Of a stretch of 64,000 bases of DNA, positions 49,910 through 58,906 are shown piece after piece. The notes beneath the pieces are model-generated. The model worked only from the letters and a program-made list of their open reading frames with translations, was not told the DNA's origin and searched no databases. Source of the DNA: Diphasiastrum complanatum (taxonomy: Eukaryota > Streptophyta > Lycopodiopsida > Lycopodiales > Lycopodiaceae); NCBI GenBank assembly GCA_029204225.1, contig CM055096.1:62106957-62170956 (forward strand). The letters are read 5' to 3'. Every line of letters starts with the position of its first letter. The first letter of the stretch is position 1. Position numbers and translations under genes: made by a program.

Positions 49910-50335
49910 CATATAGGACAAGCTTTTAACCCTCGATACTCACCACGATATAAGATGCAATTGTCCTTTTAACCCTCGATACTCACCACGATATAAGATG
50001 CAATCTTTTGTACAAGCATGATGCAATGTATAGTCCATTCCCATTGCACTCAACATTTTTCGTGCCTTGTCTCTAACATAGTGTTTCTTTTTGGGAGTAG
50101 TTTGCGCAATAACCTGTACATAATGAAATGAATTTTCAAAATATAAAATAGAAGATCATTTAGCCAACTAAAACATTTGACTAGAACAACACATCTATTA
50201 AATTCTTAAAAAAAAGTCTCAATCTTATTTACCCAAATAAGGATGTAACACTTGTATCACTCCATTTATATTTTGCTTGGAGGTTCAAAACCAAGTTTGC
50301 TTTGCTACATTTTTAGATCATGCAAAGCATTGAAT
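49910..50335 (-). pseudogene. CACTA Transposase_21 N-terminal fragment
   Basis: Minus-strand exon NLQAKYKWSDTSVTSLF (about 50285-50235), an intron, then LLRKLLPKRNTMLETRHEKM, LSAMGMDYTLHHACTKDC and ILYRGEYRG (50112-49965). This matches the start of the CACTA transposase at 40.4/38.2 kb. The second part is cut by a short tandem duplication. Confidence 0.78.
49925..50006. repeat. 41-bp tandem duplication within CACTA fragment
   Basis: CTTTTAACCCTCGATACTCA followed by CCACGATATAAGATGCAAT occurs twice in succession, almost without change, so the duplication is recent. Confidence 0.95.
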
Positions 50336-51327
50336 AACATTGACCGACCCTTGTACATCTACACTCTATGGCTATGGAACTAATATCCATGCACCTAGAA
50401 GACGTTCTGACAAATCTTTGAGTCTTGTTGGGTCAGGGCTCTGAAACATCTCCTCACTTGGGAAGATCAACATCTCAAGGACCAGTTGTGACTCCACTTC
50501 CAGAATTGCATAAGAACATGCAAAAGGAAATGTTCTGCTGTTGAAGCTTTCTTGAGAATTGCAGTTGTACTTCTCCATGAAAAAGGTGAGCTATTTTTCA
50601 TTCCGATTAGTGAAAGATCTGCTCATTACAACAACACAGACTGCAAATTTTATCTAGAAAGTATAGCATTGAAAACAGTTGGTAAAATCAATCAATTACA
50701 CCGCAGTGAAAATAGGCCGCTTGATATTCATATAGTGGTGGAAAATCCAGCTAATTGGCCTAAACCATCTGTATTCCTTTGACATATTTGCTTGAATCAA
50801 GAAGTTCACATGATGCTTAGTAGTTCATAGGACCCAATCTTGCATGAATGTGAGGAGTAGGTACTAACACGTTACACAATTGAATTCAATCATACCTGAA
50901 GAAGAGCATTTTGTAACAAGACTACTAGAGCGAAAACTATCTTTCGAATGAGCCAACTGCTTTTCTAGCTCTGGTCTACCTATTTTGGTATAAATAATCT
51001 GTTTATGGCTTTGTTGTTGAAAAGAATGTGCATCATACGAGGGTTGGCTAATACTGTCAAAAGGGATGCTGCTGGATTGAGAAGAGAGCTTGGAACTCAG
51101 ATATCGATCGACCTCTCAAAGTGCTTGTTGCCATTTTTGATGAAAACGCTTACTAATTTCTACCACACTTCAGACTTATGGAAGAGCTCGAACTTTCTTC
51201 CTGACTAACTGAAGGCTTGTACTCTTCATCATCATCATAATCTTGCTCAACGGTATATTTGATATCCTTCGTTTGGCTATTTGTTAGCTCGCACGGTTGC
51301 TGGGAGTGGCGTTGGCGACGATCCATG

Positions 51328-51329
<2 letters not shown>
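50336..51329. other. No recognised gene; two exon-like ORFs
   Basis: ORFs at 50552-50782 (GKINQLHRSENRPLDIHIVV) and 51005-51208 (RDAAGLRRELGTQISIDLSK) look coding in composition. I do not recognise them and see no reliable gene model. Confidence 0.25.

Positions 51330-51409
<80 letters not shown>
51330..51409 (+). repeat. (CT)n microsatellite, 80 bp
   Basis: Uninterrupted CT dinucleotides, 280 bp upstream of a second short CT tract that borders the LINE. Confidence 0.99.
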
Positions 51410-51412
<3 letters not shown>

Positions 51413-51687
51413 TTAATTTGTTATGAATGTCATTTAAAGCTTTTGTCCATTGTGGAGATGTTAAGAATTGAGTTGTGTCAGCTAACACCCACAATTTGGT
51501 GCCACAGGACCCTTGTGCTGTTTGTTGAGTTGCAGAGTAACCAAACAAAAGGTCAACATTTTTGCGTGTTTTGAGGTGCTTGTGTGTCGTGCATCCTCGA
51601 TTCCATAGCTTGAACTGCTGCACACAATTTTAGACTCTAAGGTGGTCCTTTGGAACTTAGATATTCTCTTTAGCAGGTAAATGAAGC

Positions 51688-51714
51688 TCTCTCTCTCTAT
51701 CTCTCTCTCTCTCC
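51688..51714 (+). repeat. Short (CT)n tract at the LINE 5' border
   Basis: CT run with one A interruption, ending in CCCCCACAG, where LINE-like sequence appears to begin. Confidence 0.85.
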
Positions 51715-51897
51715 CCCACAGATTTTCAGCTCATTACAGATATTACATACCATAAACACATATATTACATTGCATTGCGAACAGATGCAGGGCAAACGCT
51801 CACATCAGGTGGTGTGCGCCATGCCGTCTCGACCGACATCCTGCTCCTTCGCTCCAACCCGATTCAGTCTCTCTCGTTTTCTGAGCCCATCCTCCCC

Positions 51898-52656
51898 ATG
51901 CCGACTGCTATCTCTTCTTTCCTCACAGCACCACAATCTACAGCAAGTATCCCATACACGCCCTCTAAATCAACAGAACTTTTTTCCTCTTGGCAGATTG
52001 ACCAAATCAAGGCAGATTTCCAGACTTTGCGGCAAGAAATCTCACAGCTGAAAGTAACGGTTACCTCTCTGATCAACGAAAACAATATGTTGCAGTCCAG
52101 AGTTGCATCACTCGAACAGGTTGCAGTCTCGAAGTCCACCACCAATATGTTACGGGAGCTAGAAACCAAGTTTGAGAAACAGCAGGAAGAGGCACTTTCT
52201 TGGGCATCCGTTTTGAAAAAGGGCACCAAACCAAGCGCTCCTATCTCCTCGGTTATCTCAGCCACCATATCGGAAGAGAAGTCTCGAGATCAAAAAGCCC
52301 ACAACATTAGAGTTCCCGGGATTCTAGACACACAGAATGCCTTGACTGAAGCCAAACGCTTTCTCGACACCACTCTCGGACACAGGACAGATGGACTAGG
52401 TACTGCATGGAGGACCACCAGAGATGCAGCCACACTCATTATCCGTTTCACTTCTCTGGAGAGCCGTCGAGATGCTTTGCGATGCAGAGCTAAGCTACAT
52501 GATACCACTATCTACATGGACGACGATCTCACATATATCCAGGTGGAGGAGAGACGTAAGGCCTTTCAGGTAGCCCGTGAGTCTGGCAGACGAGTCATTT
52601 ACCGTGATGGACGAGTGCGCTTTCTTGGTAGCGCTCCTAGCAGCTCACAGTGCTAG
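51898..52656 (+). CDS. LINE ORF1: coiled-coil RNA-binding protein
   Basis: 252 residues from the first in-frame ATG (51898); the frame is open further upstream, but without ATG. ORF1 proteins trimerise and coat LINE RNA. Residues about 35-75 form a clear heptad-type coiled coil (IDQIKADFQTLRQEISQLKV, LINENNMLQSRVASLE). The C-terminal half resembles the RRM plus C-terminal domain of L1-type ORF1 (Transposase_22): ATLIIRFTSLESRRDALRCR, then TIYMDDDLTYIQVEERRKAF and SGRRVIYRDGRVRFLG. It ends SSSQC-TAG. No lesion is seen, so this ORF could still encode protein. Confidence 0.85.
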   Translation: MPTAISSFLTAPQSTASIPYTPSKSTELFSSWQIDQIKADFQTLRQEISQLKVTVTSLINENNMLQSRVASLEQVAVSKSTTNMLRELETKFEKQQEEALSWASVLKKGTKPSAPISSVISATISEEKSRDQKAHNIRVPGILDTQNALTEAKRFLDTTLGHRTDGLGTAWRTTRDAATLIIRFTSLESRRDALRCRAKLHDTTIYMDDDLTYIQVEERRKAFQVARESGRRVIYRDGRVRFLGSAPSSSQC

Positions 52657-53892
52657 GGATTTGGGGTCCCCAGGTTCGGGAGTGCCCCGGGGCCCCATCC
52701 ACACCATCTCCGGATTGGAGTATGGAACTGCGATGGTATACACTCATCTTCCATAGCTGGCGACCTGATTGATTTCATCACTGGTAGAGACTTATTGTTT
52801 TTTATGGAGACTCACGAGAATCGGGAGCGAGGATTACCTATTTTTCCACAATACAGATGGGATTCCGTATTCAGGCCTGAGACTAGATCAGCTAGTGGCC
52901 GTGGATCCGGAGGGGTGGCATGCCTATACAGAGAATCTCTTCACCCGAGTATCGAGTTCATCATACACAATGAGCATGCACGTTATATCTGGATTCGTAT
53001 TGTTGGACAAGACATCGGTTTGGACAGGGACCTCTTTGTGGCAGCATGTTACTTTCCTCCAGAGTCTTCATCTTTTGCAGAGGGCACAGGTTCACCATAC
53101 CTTGATTTGTCACCTGATATTATCAGATTCGCAGAGCGAGGGCATATTTTCCTCACTAGGGATTTTAATGCCCGAACCTCCTCACGACAGGCAAAGTTTT
53201 ATGACATCACCGACCAGCTCTACGTTCATGCCCTCGACAGTGACGAGATGGGAGTTACCAAGGTTTCAGAGGACAGCTTGGGACCTATTACCCCCTACGG
53301 TGAGCATTTGTTGCAGTCTGGAGAGGCACATGAGTTAGCCATTTACAATGGCCTAACTTGCTGGCCAGATTCCGGCAGTTATACTTGTCATCCTCACAGT
53401 GGCGGACATAGTGTTGCAGACTACCTCATGGGATCACCATCCTCCATACCTCTCATCTCTGATTTTCACATCTCCCCCACCACTCTCTCTGATCTCTCCT
53501 TCGCTATTGGTCGCCTCCCACCTCCCCAGTTATCCTCACATCCCTTGCTTGCCCATGCACCCAGGTATACATTCAGCTCTTTATATGCACCCGTCTACCA
53601 GGAATTTCTTACCTCCCTACTTCATTCCTTTTCGCGTGATAGTACAGTCGAGACTCAAGCAGATTTCCTTAGCACCTCTCTTCATATCACTGCTTCCCTA
53701 GCCTTTCCATCTAAGGCACATAAAGGCAAACACACGCGTCCCTCATCACTGCGTCCTCCACACCCCCCATGGTATGATACCGAGTGTCGCTCTCTTCATC
53801 ATCTCGTCACCCATGCCCGCATTCATGAACCTCACCTCCTTCGCTCGACGCTCTCTCCATCGCACACTCCGCCGGAAAAAACGTGCTTTTGA
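52657..53892 (+). pseudogene. LINE ORF2 endonuclease domain (APE type)
   Basis: It continues the ORF1 frame after the TAG. The true start may lie before the first ATG (52795), since LRIGVWNCDGIHSS upstream is typical of the APE N-terminus (xVWNVxGLxS). Further blocks: LLFFMETHENRERG (metal-binding Glu), GHIFLTRDFNARTS (catalytic Asn), GGHSVADYLMGS (catalytic Asp) and TTLSDLSFAIG. In the last, the usual S-D-H is S-D-L. A decayed family copy at 61.9-62.5 kb keeps A-D-H-S here, so the catalytic His was lost in this copy. The C-terminal linker reaches PPWYDTECRSLHHLV before TGA at about 53892. Confidence 0.88.
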
Positions 53893-54507
53893 TGACTCCG
53901 AGGGAAAACGCTCCCTGCTCATTCAGAGACTTCGGGACCTTGGTTTCTCCATGGATATTCTTCTGGCAGTGATGGCTCTTTATGAGAAGGTCCTGGGATG
54001 TTTCCGAAATGGTAGTGGCATCTCTGATCATATTTGGAGCACCGTTGGGGTGAAACAGGGATGCTCTCTTTCGCCGGTCCTTTTTGGATTGTACATTAAT
54101 GAGTTAGAGCGAGCCATCGCACGGTGTGGCGAAGCTGGATGTAGACTTGGCACCATCTTGATTGCAATTCTCTTGTATGCGGATGATGTGGTACTAGTAT
54201 CCCCGACCAGAGAGGGATTGCAGAGGCAGCTGGACTGTTTCCAGGGTTTCTATACCAGATGGGGATTGGGAGTGAACACTGCGAAGACCAAGGTTATGGT
54301 CTTCAACACTTCTCGAGCCTTCATGCAGCGCCAGGAGCTCATGCTTGGTGGACGGGCTTTAGAGGTAGTTTCCTCGTATACCTATCTAGGAATACTCTTT
54401 TCTGGTCCTACTTTCAGCATGCGACAGGCAGCCACCACTCGACTTGGGAAGGGGCATTCCTCCCTTGTTCAGCTTGAGCGGTTCTGCTTCAGGAAGTCCA
54501 TCTGAGA
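53774..54507 (+). pseudogene. LINE ORF2 reverse transcriptase, internally deleted
   Basis: The frame shifts relative to the endonuclease within the linker. RRSLHRTLRRKKRAFD is followed directly by KRSLLIQRLRDLGFSMDI, so about 170 residues of RT fingers (present in LINE copy 2 as the SFWKRF to VDFRK region) are deleted. The palm is intact: GVKQGCSLSPVLFGLYINEL and AILLYADDVVLVSPTREGL, with the catalytic Tyr-Ala-Asp-Asp, then AKTKVMVFNTSRAF and SSYTYLGILFSGPTFSMR. It stops at TGA after FRKSI. Confidence 0.9.
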
Positions 54508-55503
54508 TGCTCGCAGTAAGTGCAGACTTTTCGACACTATTGTCACCCCCACAGCCTTGTATGCAGCATAGACATGGTGTACAGGTCTTCCGTCATCACA
54601 CTGGGCCAGCATTTCACGATTTCAGACCACCATGCTAGCTCGTATGATTCGGGCGAAGTCCTCGGTCCCACACGAGATTCACCCATTCAGATAGCTACAG
54701 CATTCCAGCTCATTGCATATATTCAGAGAGTTCAGGATCTACCAGATACAAACACGAGATATACGCGGGCCTCACTTGCCTCCTCACACTCCCTTCATGA
54801 CCAGGGCTATCGACTGTCGTGGTTCTCACAAGCATCCCATTTCCTCCTTGATTCATTTGGCATATCCATCACAGAGCTCCCCTCAAGTACCCACTAGTAT
54901 ATCAGGCGCTTCTTATATAGAGCATATCTCGACCGTACTTGGAGGCGACAACTTAAACCCGCCTATTACTGGAGTCATTTCATTGAGCTTGACATAGCAG
55001 GGTTCCCAGTTTTGCCACACTATTTGGACTCGGGATTATCACAATGGCTCAGATTTACATTGGGACAGCTCCGCATATCATCACATCAGTTGGCTATAGA
55101 GACTGGGAGATTCCAGGGTACCTCGAGAGAGGAGCGGATTTGTCAGTTTTGTTCCCTGGATGAGGTGGAGTCGGAGGAGCACTTTATCTTTCTGTTTCGT
55201 GACACACCTGTCACCCTACGATCCCTCCTAGCCTACGAGGACTCCAGATGCGCCGCACTCATGATACAAGAGATGTTTATTCTACGACAGGACCTATGTC
55301 AGACAGCCCAGCGGAGTCATATTTCTCAGCAGCAGATCACCTCTTTCTTCTTCAGGAGAAGAGGACGAGACTTAGTATCTGATGAGGATGAGGCTGATGG
55401 AGACTTACATGCCCATAGAGATCAGAGACAGTGTCCCACTCATACTCATGTTGTTGCACGAGCTACCCGACCTATCATGAGGAGGCCTCATCTTCCTAGA
55501 TGA
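54508..55503 (+). pseudogene. LINE ORF2 C-terminal region, broken
   Basis: Continuing homology (CRLFDTIVTPTALYAA, then TAG in place of the expected codon before TW) with frameshifts to about 55000. Then one frame, 55012-55503: YLDSGLSQWLRFTLGQLRIS, SHQLAIETGRFQGTS, RICQFCSLDEVESEEHFIFL, FRDTPVTLRSLLAYEDSRC. In LINE copies 2 and 3 the knuckle continues FxFRC(P/S)xYYEIRGRYxCL. Here about 16 residues including the last Cys are deleted in frame. An Arg/His-rich tail ends the protein (RRPHLPR). Confidence 0.88.
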
Positions 55504-55770
55504 CGTCATCGACCACCAGCAGTTCCTCATGCTGCAGCCCGTATTACATCCTTTTATAGCATCAGCAGGACAGGATTGGATGATAGTGCCATACCATATT
55601 CGTGACAGTTAGCAGTATATATGCTCCCATATGTTTCATATATCATTGCATCCTTTTCAGTTTCAGTTTTCAGTTCAGTTCATAGCAGTTAGAGTTGTAT
55701 TTCTGTTATAATCTTGGAGACGTTTCATACGCTCCTACAGTTACCACATACTTGACATGTACTTTGACTA

Positions 55771-55800
55771 GTCTTATATGCCTTTTGGCATGGAAAAGAC
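55771..55800 (+). terminator. LINE copy 1 3'-terminal stem-loop
   Basis: Outer stem GTCTT (55771-55775) pairs with AAGAC (55796-55800). Inner stem ATGCC-TTTT-GGCAT at 55778-55791. Followed by ATTAATAAAG and the pyrimidine tail. Confidence 0.75.
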
Positions 55801-55835
55801 ATTAATAAAGCTTTCTTTCTTGCTTTCTTCTTCTT

Positions 55836-56813
55836 CTTTGAAAATGCCATTAACCATCCCAAACTTCATAAAGCCACTGACTATGATTCTCTAAACGTGG
55901 ATTTCCTAAAACCTGTAGCACATCTTATCTCGCCCTTTATTGCCCTGATAAGGTCAAGATACATTTCTATGGCACACATCTACTACGGTTGGATACTACG
56001 GGTACCCCTGTCCTTCCAGCATATCTTACACAGCCATTATCTTTTGGTCTGCGATACCGTATGGGACAGCTCCGAGTCTCTTCTCATCAGCTGGCTATTG
56101 AGACGGGTAGATACACGAACACTCCCAGATTGCAGAGGATATGTCAGCTTTGTTCTCTTCATGAAATGGAGGATGAGTTCCATTTCATCTTTCGATGTTC
56201 AGTATATTACGAGATCAGGGGGCGTTACCATTGTTTATACAGAGATACCCCTCTCACGTTGCGATCGTTCCTCGAGTATCCAGACTCCAGATGTGTAGGT
56301 CTTCTATTGAGAGAGATGTATACTCTACGAGCTTCACTTCTACCTACCATAGATATGGATCATAGCTAGGCTCATATTACCCAGTTTTTCCAGAAACGAG
56401 ACAGAGAGGACATTTCCGTTTTGGATTTTGAAGTCCCCACTCAGAGATCGAAGACACAAAGAGTCTCACACATTTCTGCTAGATCCAGGATCACTAGATC
56501 TTCACGGGCTTCTCGCCAATCCACAACACGCTCCACTACTACTATCACTCATTATTTTCAGCTTACTCGTAGCTAGTCTCCTCCGCAGAGCAGGTGGTTA
56601 AGCTCTTGCATTGTACCCTCGCAAGCTGGTGGTCAAGCTTCGATATTTCTTCTTCTTAGAGATAGCGAGATAGATATGCTAGTTTCTTGTCTTCTTCTCT
56701 TTCTACTAGTAAATAAGTCCGTATGCGGACAATGCTCCTCACGTTTTGTACTCTCTTTTGTCTTATGTACCTTTGGGTACCAAAAGACGTTAATAATAAT
56801 AATTTTAGTTCTA

Positions 56814-56814
<1 letters not shown>
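55836..56814 (+). mobile_element. LINE copy 3, internally deleted
   Basis: It starts directly after the tail of copy 1. 55846-55965 encodes an RT finger piece (INHPKLHKATDYDSLNVDFL, LISPFIALI) equivalent to ITRLHSHKAKDIDELEAELL in copy 2. The sequence then jumps to the C-terminal region (55989-56369): YRMGQLRVSSHQLAIETGRY and RICQLCSLHEMEDEFHFIFR, with the knuckle C-x2-C-x9-H-x4-C complete, and YYEIRGRYHCLYRDTPLTLR. It ends with an Arg/Ser-rich tail to about 56575. The 3' end has the family stem-loop (56760-56788), GTTAATAATAATAA, then directly the (CT)n tract. Confidence 0.88.
56760..56788 (+). terminator. LINE copy 3 3'-terminal stem-loop
   Basis: Outer stem GTCTT (56760-56764) with AAGAC (56784-56788). 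Inner stem GTACC-TTTG-GGTAC (56767-56780). Confidence 0.75.

Positions 56815-56885
<71 letters not shown>
56815..56885 (+). repeat. (CT)n microsatellite at a LINE 3' end
   Basis: CT dinucleotides starting about 20 bp after the TAATAATAA tail of LINE copy 3. Confidence 0.98.
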
Positions 56886-56887
<2 letters not shown>

Positions 56888-57464
56888 CGCGGCCTTTTTT
56901 TGTTTTTTTTTTTACATACGTGTCCGGGTCCCGGACGCGCGCCCGGGACCCATACACGTCCAACCCAAAAAAAATATTAAAAATTTAAAAAAAATGGGCG
57001 CGCCCGACCCCTCGCGGACGCACCCGGCCCGGACCCTCATATATATCTAAGGAAGCGGGGGTTGGACGCAGACGCGCGTCCGCGTTCGTGTCCAGACGCG
57101 TCCCCCCATTTTCAAAAAAAAAATTCAAAAAAAAAAAATACAGGCCTTTGCCCTCGCTGTCCCACATGCCCAAAGCGAAATAAAAACAATTTATGACCCC
57201 TGCCCCCCGGAATTAATTATCAGAGGGAGTCTGGCACCCACCTGCCCCCTCTTGTTAAAAAATAGGAAAACGGTACCCAAAAAAAGTTGCAACAAACCTA
57301 ACCATTGCCCCCATGCCTCCCATGTCTGATATCTCTGTAGTCGGACACGAAAGAGCAATAATTTAAATTTTTTGAGTCTCCAAAACTCTGTAGACTCGTG
57401 CCCTCGCTATCTCTCTCTCCCAGACAAATCTATATTAAACTATTATATAAATACAGGTAAACGA
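56886..57464. other. GC-rich island with strong hairpins, no gene
   Basis: About 200 bp (56920-57110) of GC-rich sequence dominated by ACGCG, CCCGGG and GTCC motifs, unlike the AT-rich surroundings. A near-perfect hairpin spans 56918-56959 (ACGTGTCCGGGTCCCGG with CCGGGACCCATACACGT). Poly-A/poly-T runs flank it. Confidence 0.6.
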
Positions 57465-57560
57465 TGCGCTCCCCGGATGAACCTCAACAACTTACTAATT
57501 ACTTATGCTCCACAATGTCATTCAACATAGGGAAGTTCAAGACCTACACAGTACCATCTC
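57465..57560 (+). pseudogene. Argonaute PIWI exon fragment A
   Basis: The frame gives SPDEPQQLTNYLC followed, after a junction, by the start of a second copy (AAGACCTACACA). It matches the DELQ-LTN-LC block of the Argonaute C-terminus seen in better copies at 61823 and 62707-63020. Confidence 0.6.
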
Positions 57561-57570
57561 ATCACCTTAA

Positions 57571-57627
57571 ACCCTAAACCTATCCCATCACATAGGCCCT
57601 ATATGATGAGATAGGTTTAGGGTTTTG
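57571..57627. repeat. Short inverted repeat with telomere-like arms
   Basis: AAACCCTAAACCTATC at 57571 pairs with GATAGGTTTAGGGTTT ending at about 57627, around a 15-20 nt loop. Confidence 0.75.
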
Positions 57628-57654
57628 GGAAGTACAACGTCACATGGGCAACAA

Positions 57655-57995
57655 ATCGGGGCAGGTACAATGTCACAAGGGCACTGTGGGGGAGCAGACC
57701 ACGAGCCCAATCGAAGTGCAGCACGTGGGGGAGCTACACATGAGGGCAGGTACAGTAGCACATGGGCACTGTGGGGGAGCAGGGGATGGGGCCAATGGGA
57801 GTGCAGCACGTGGGGGAGTAACAAAAGGGGGCAGGTGCAACGACACACAGAGGGATCATCAACAACTGCACATGGGGAAACAGGTTGTGGTGTTAAATAG
57901 GCACTCACGAGGCTGTGAGAGAGCCAGTGAGAGGCTGTGAGAGAGAGGTTGTGAGAGGCTGTGAGAGAGCCAGTGAGAGCCAGTGAGAGGCTGTG
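57655..57995 (+). repeat. About 85-bp tandem repeat and CTGTGAGAGC minisatellite
   Basis: 57655-57870: two and a half units containing GGCACTGTGGGGGAGCAG and GTGCAGCACGTGGGGGAG. 57908-57995: short units alternating GAGGCTGTGAGA and GAGCCAGTGAGA. The minus-strand long frame over this is Ser/Leu low complexity. Confidence 0.85.
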
Positions 57996-58397
57996 AGAGC
58001 AATAGGACGTCGTGAGATGGCGGAGCGCATACCACTGAAGCCCGAGGGCGAAGCCAGGAGGAAGCTCGAGGAAGATGTCCGAAGGCACAACGAAAGTCAT
58101 CGGAAGCAAGAGGCAGACATTGCAGAGATGTTGCGACAGACTCGGCAGAGAAATCCAGAACCGGAGCCACCCGCCCCCGCTGTCGCCCTTGCCACCGCTG
58201 TCGAGCTGGATTTGGATGAGCAGATTGGAATGAACTAGACACGACAACGGCTCATCATGGTCAGGGAAAGGGCGGCCCGCTGTCGGGCTAACCAGGAGGC
58301 AGCTCGGGCTAACCGGGAGGCAGAGCGAGAGCGACAGAACAATGCACCTGACGAGGGCGAGGAGTCACTGGAGGATCCATTGGAATGTTTAGAATAG
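57993..58397 (+). CDS. Unrecognised Arg/Glu-rich ORF with one internal TAG
   Basis: A continuous frame with one TAG (58236-58238): MAERIPLKPEGEARRKLEED and NPEPEPPAPAVALATAVELD, then after the stop LIMVRERAARCRANQEAARA and ERERQNNAPDEGEESLEDP, ending at TAG 58395-58397. It is highly charged, helix-prone and GC-rich relative to its neighbourhood. Strand-consistent coding bias on both sides of the TAG suggests a decayed exon or a transposon-encoded protein. The family is not recognised. Confidence 0.35.
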
Positions 58398-58906
58398 ATG
58401 GGGTCTAGCCGTATGTGGTTGACTGTTGTTATGTAATTTTCGGCAGTAGATGAGGCAACATTTAGTGTCTAACATAGTGTAAAGAACAGCCCCAGCCGTA
58501 TATGGCGGGAATACGTATTGTTATTTTGATACATCTGATGAATTAATGTACGGTGTGTTTTTTGTGCAACGCGTGCCTGGCGTATTGCAATGTAATGTAT
58601 GTGTTTATGGAATGCTATCAGGGGGGGGGGTATTTCTGTGAAGTGCATCTGCTATCATTCTGCTCTCAATTTTTGTATAACTGTGTATGATGATTATGGC
58701 TGTGGGGTTTACTGTTTAGGGTTCAATCATTGGACATGACACATATGATCTGAGAGACATGAAGATGCGCTTGTGTACCACAATAGCTCAAGCATTTACA
58801 ATTTTCATACTACGTCCGCTCTCTCTCTCTCTCTCCACATGAGCATACTTTAGAGGAGCAGTCCCTCTTTCTTGTCCAGACCATCCATACTACAGCTTCC
58901 ATTGCC

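Larger units (their letters stand above)
51715..55835 (+). mobile_element. LINE copy 1 (ORF1, endonuclease, RT, 3' stem-loop)
   Basis: A nearly full-length non-LTR retrotransposon of about 4.1 kb. ORF1 and the endonuclease are in one frame, separated by a single TAG. There is an internal deletion between endonuclease and RT, a 3' stem-loop at 55771-55800, then ATTAATAAAG and a pyrimidine-rich tail (CTTTCTTTCTTG). The 5' side borders a CT tract. It is inactive: RT core deletion, endonuclease His substitution, zinc-knuckle deletion and stops. Confidence 0.9.

Noticed and set aside
57588-58247. 219-residue minus-strand frame with Ser/Leu/His repeats
   Set aside because: It lies over minisatellites and opposite a better coding-biased frame; the composition is low complexity throughout.
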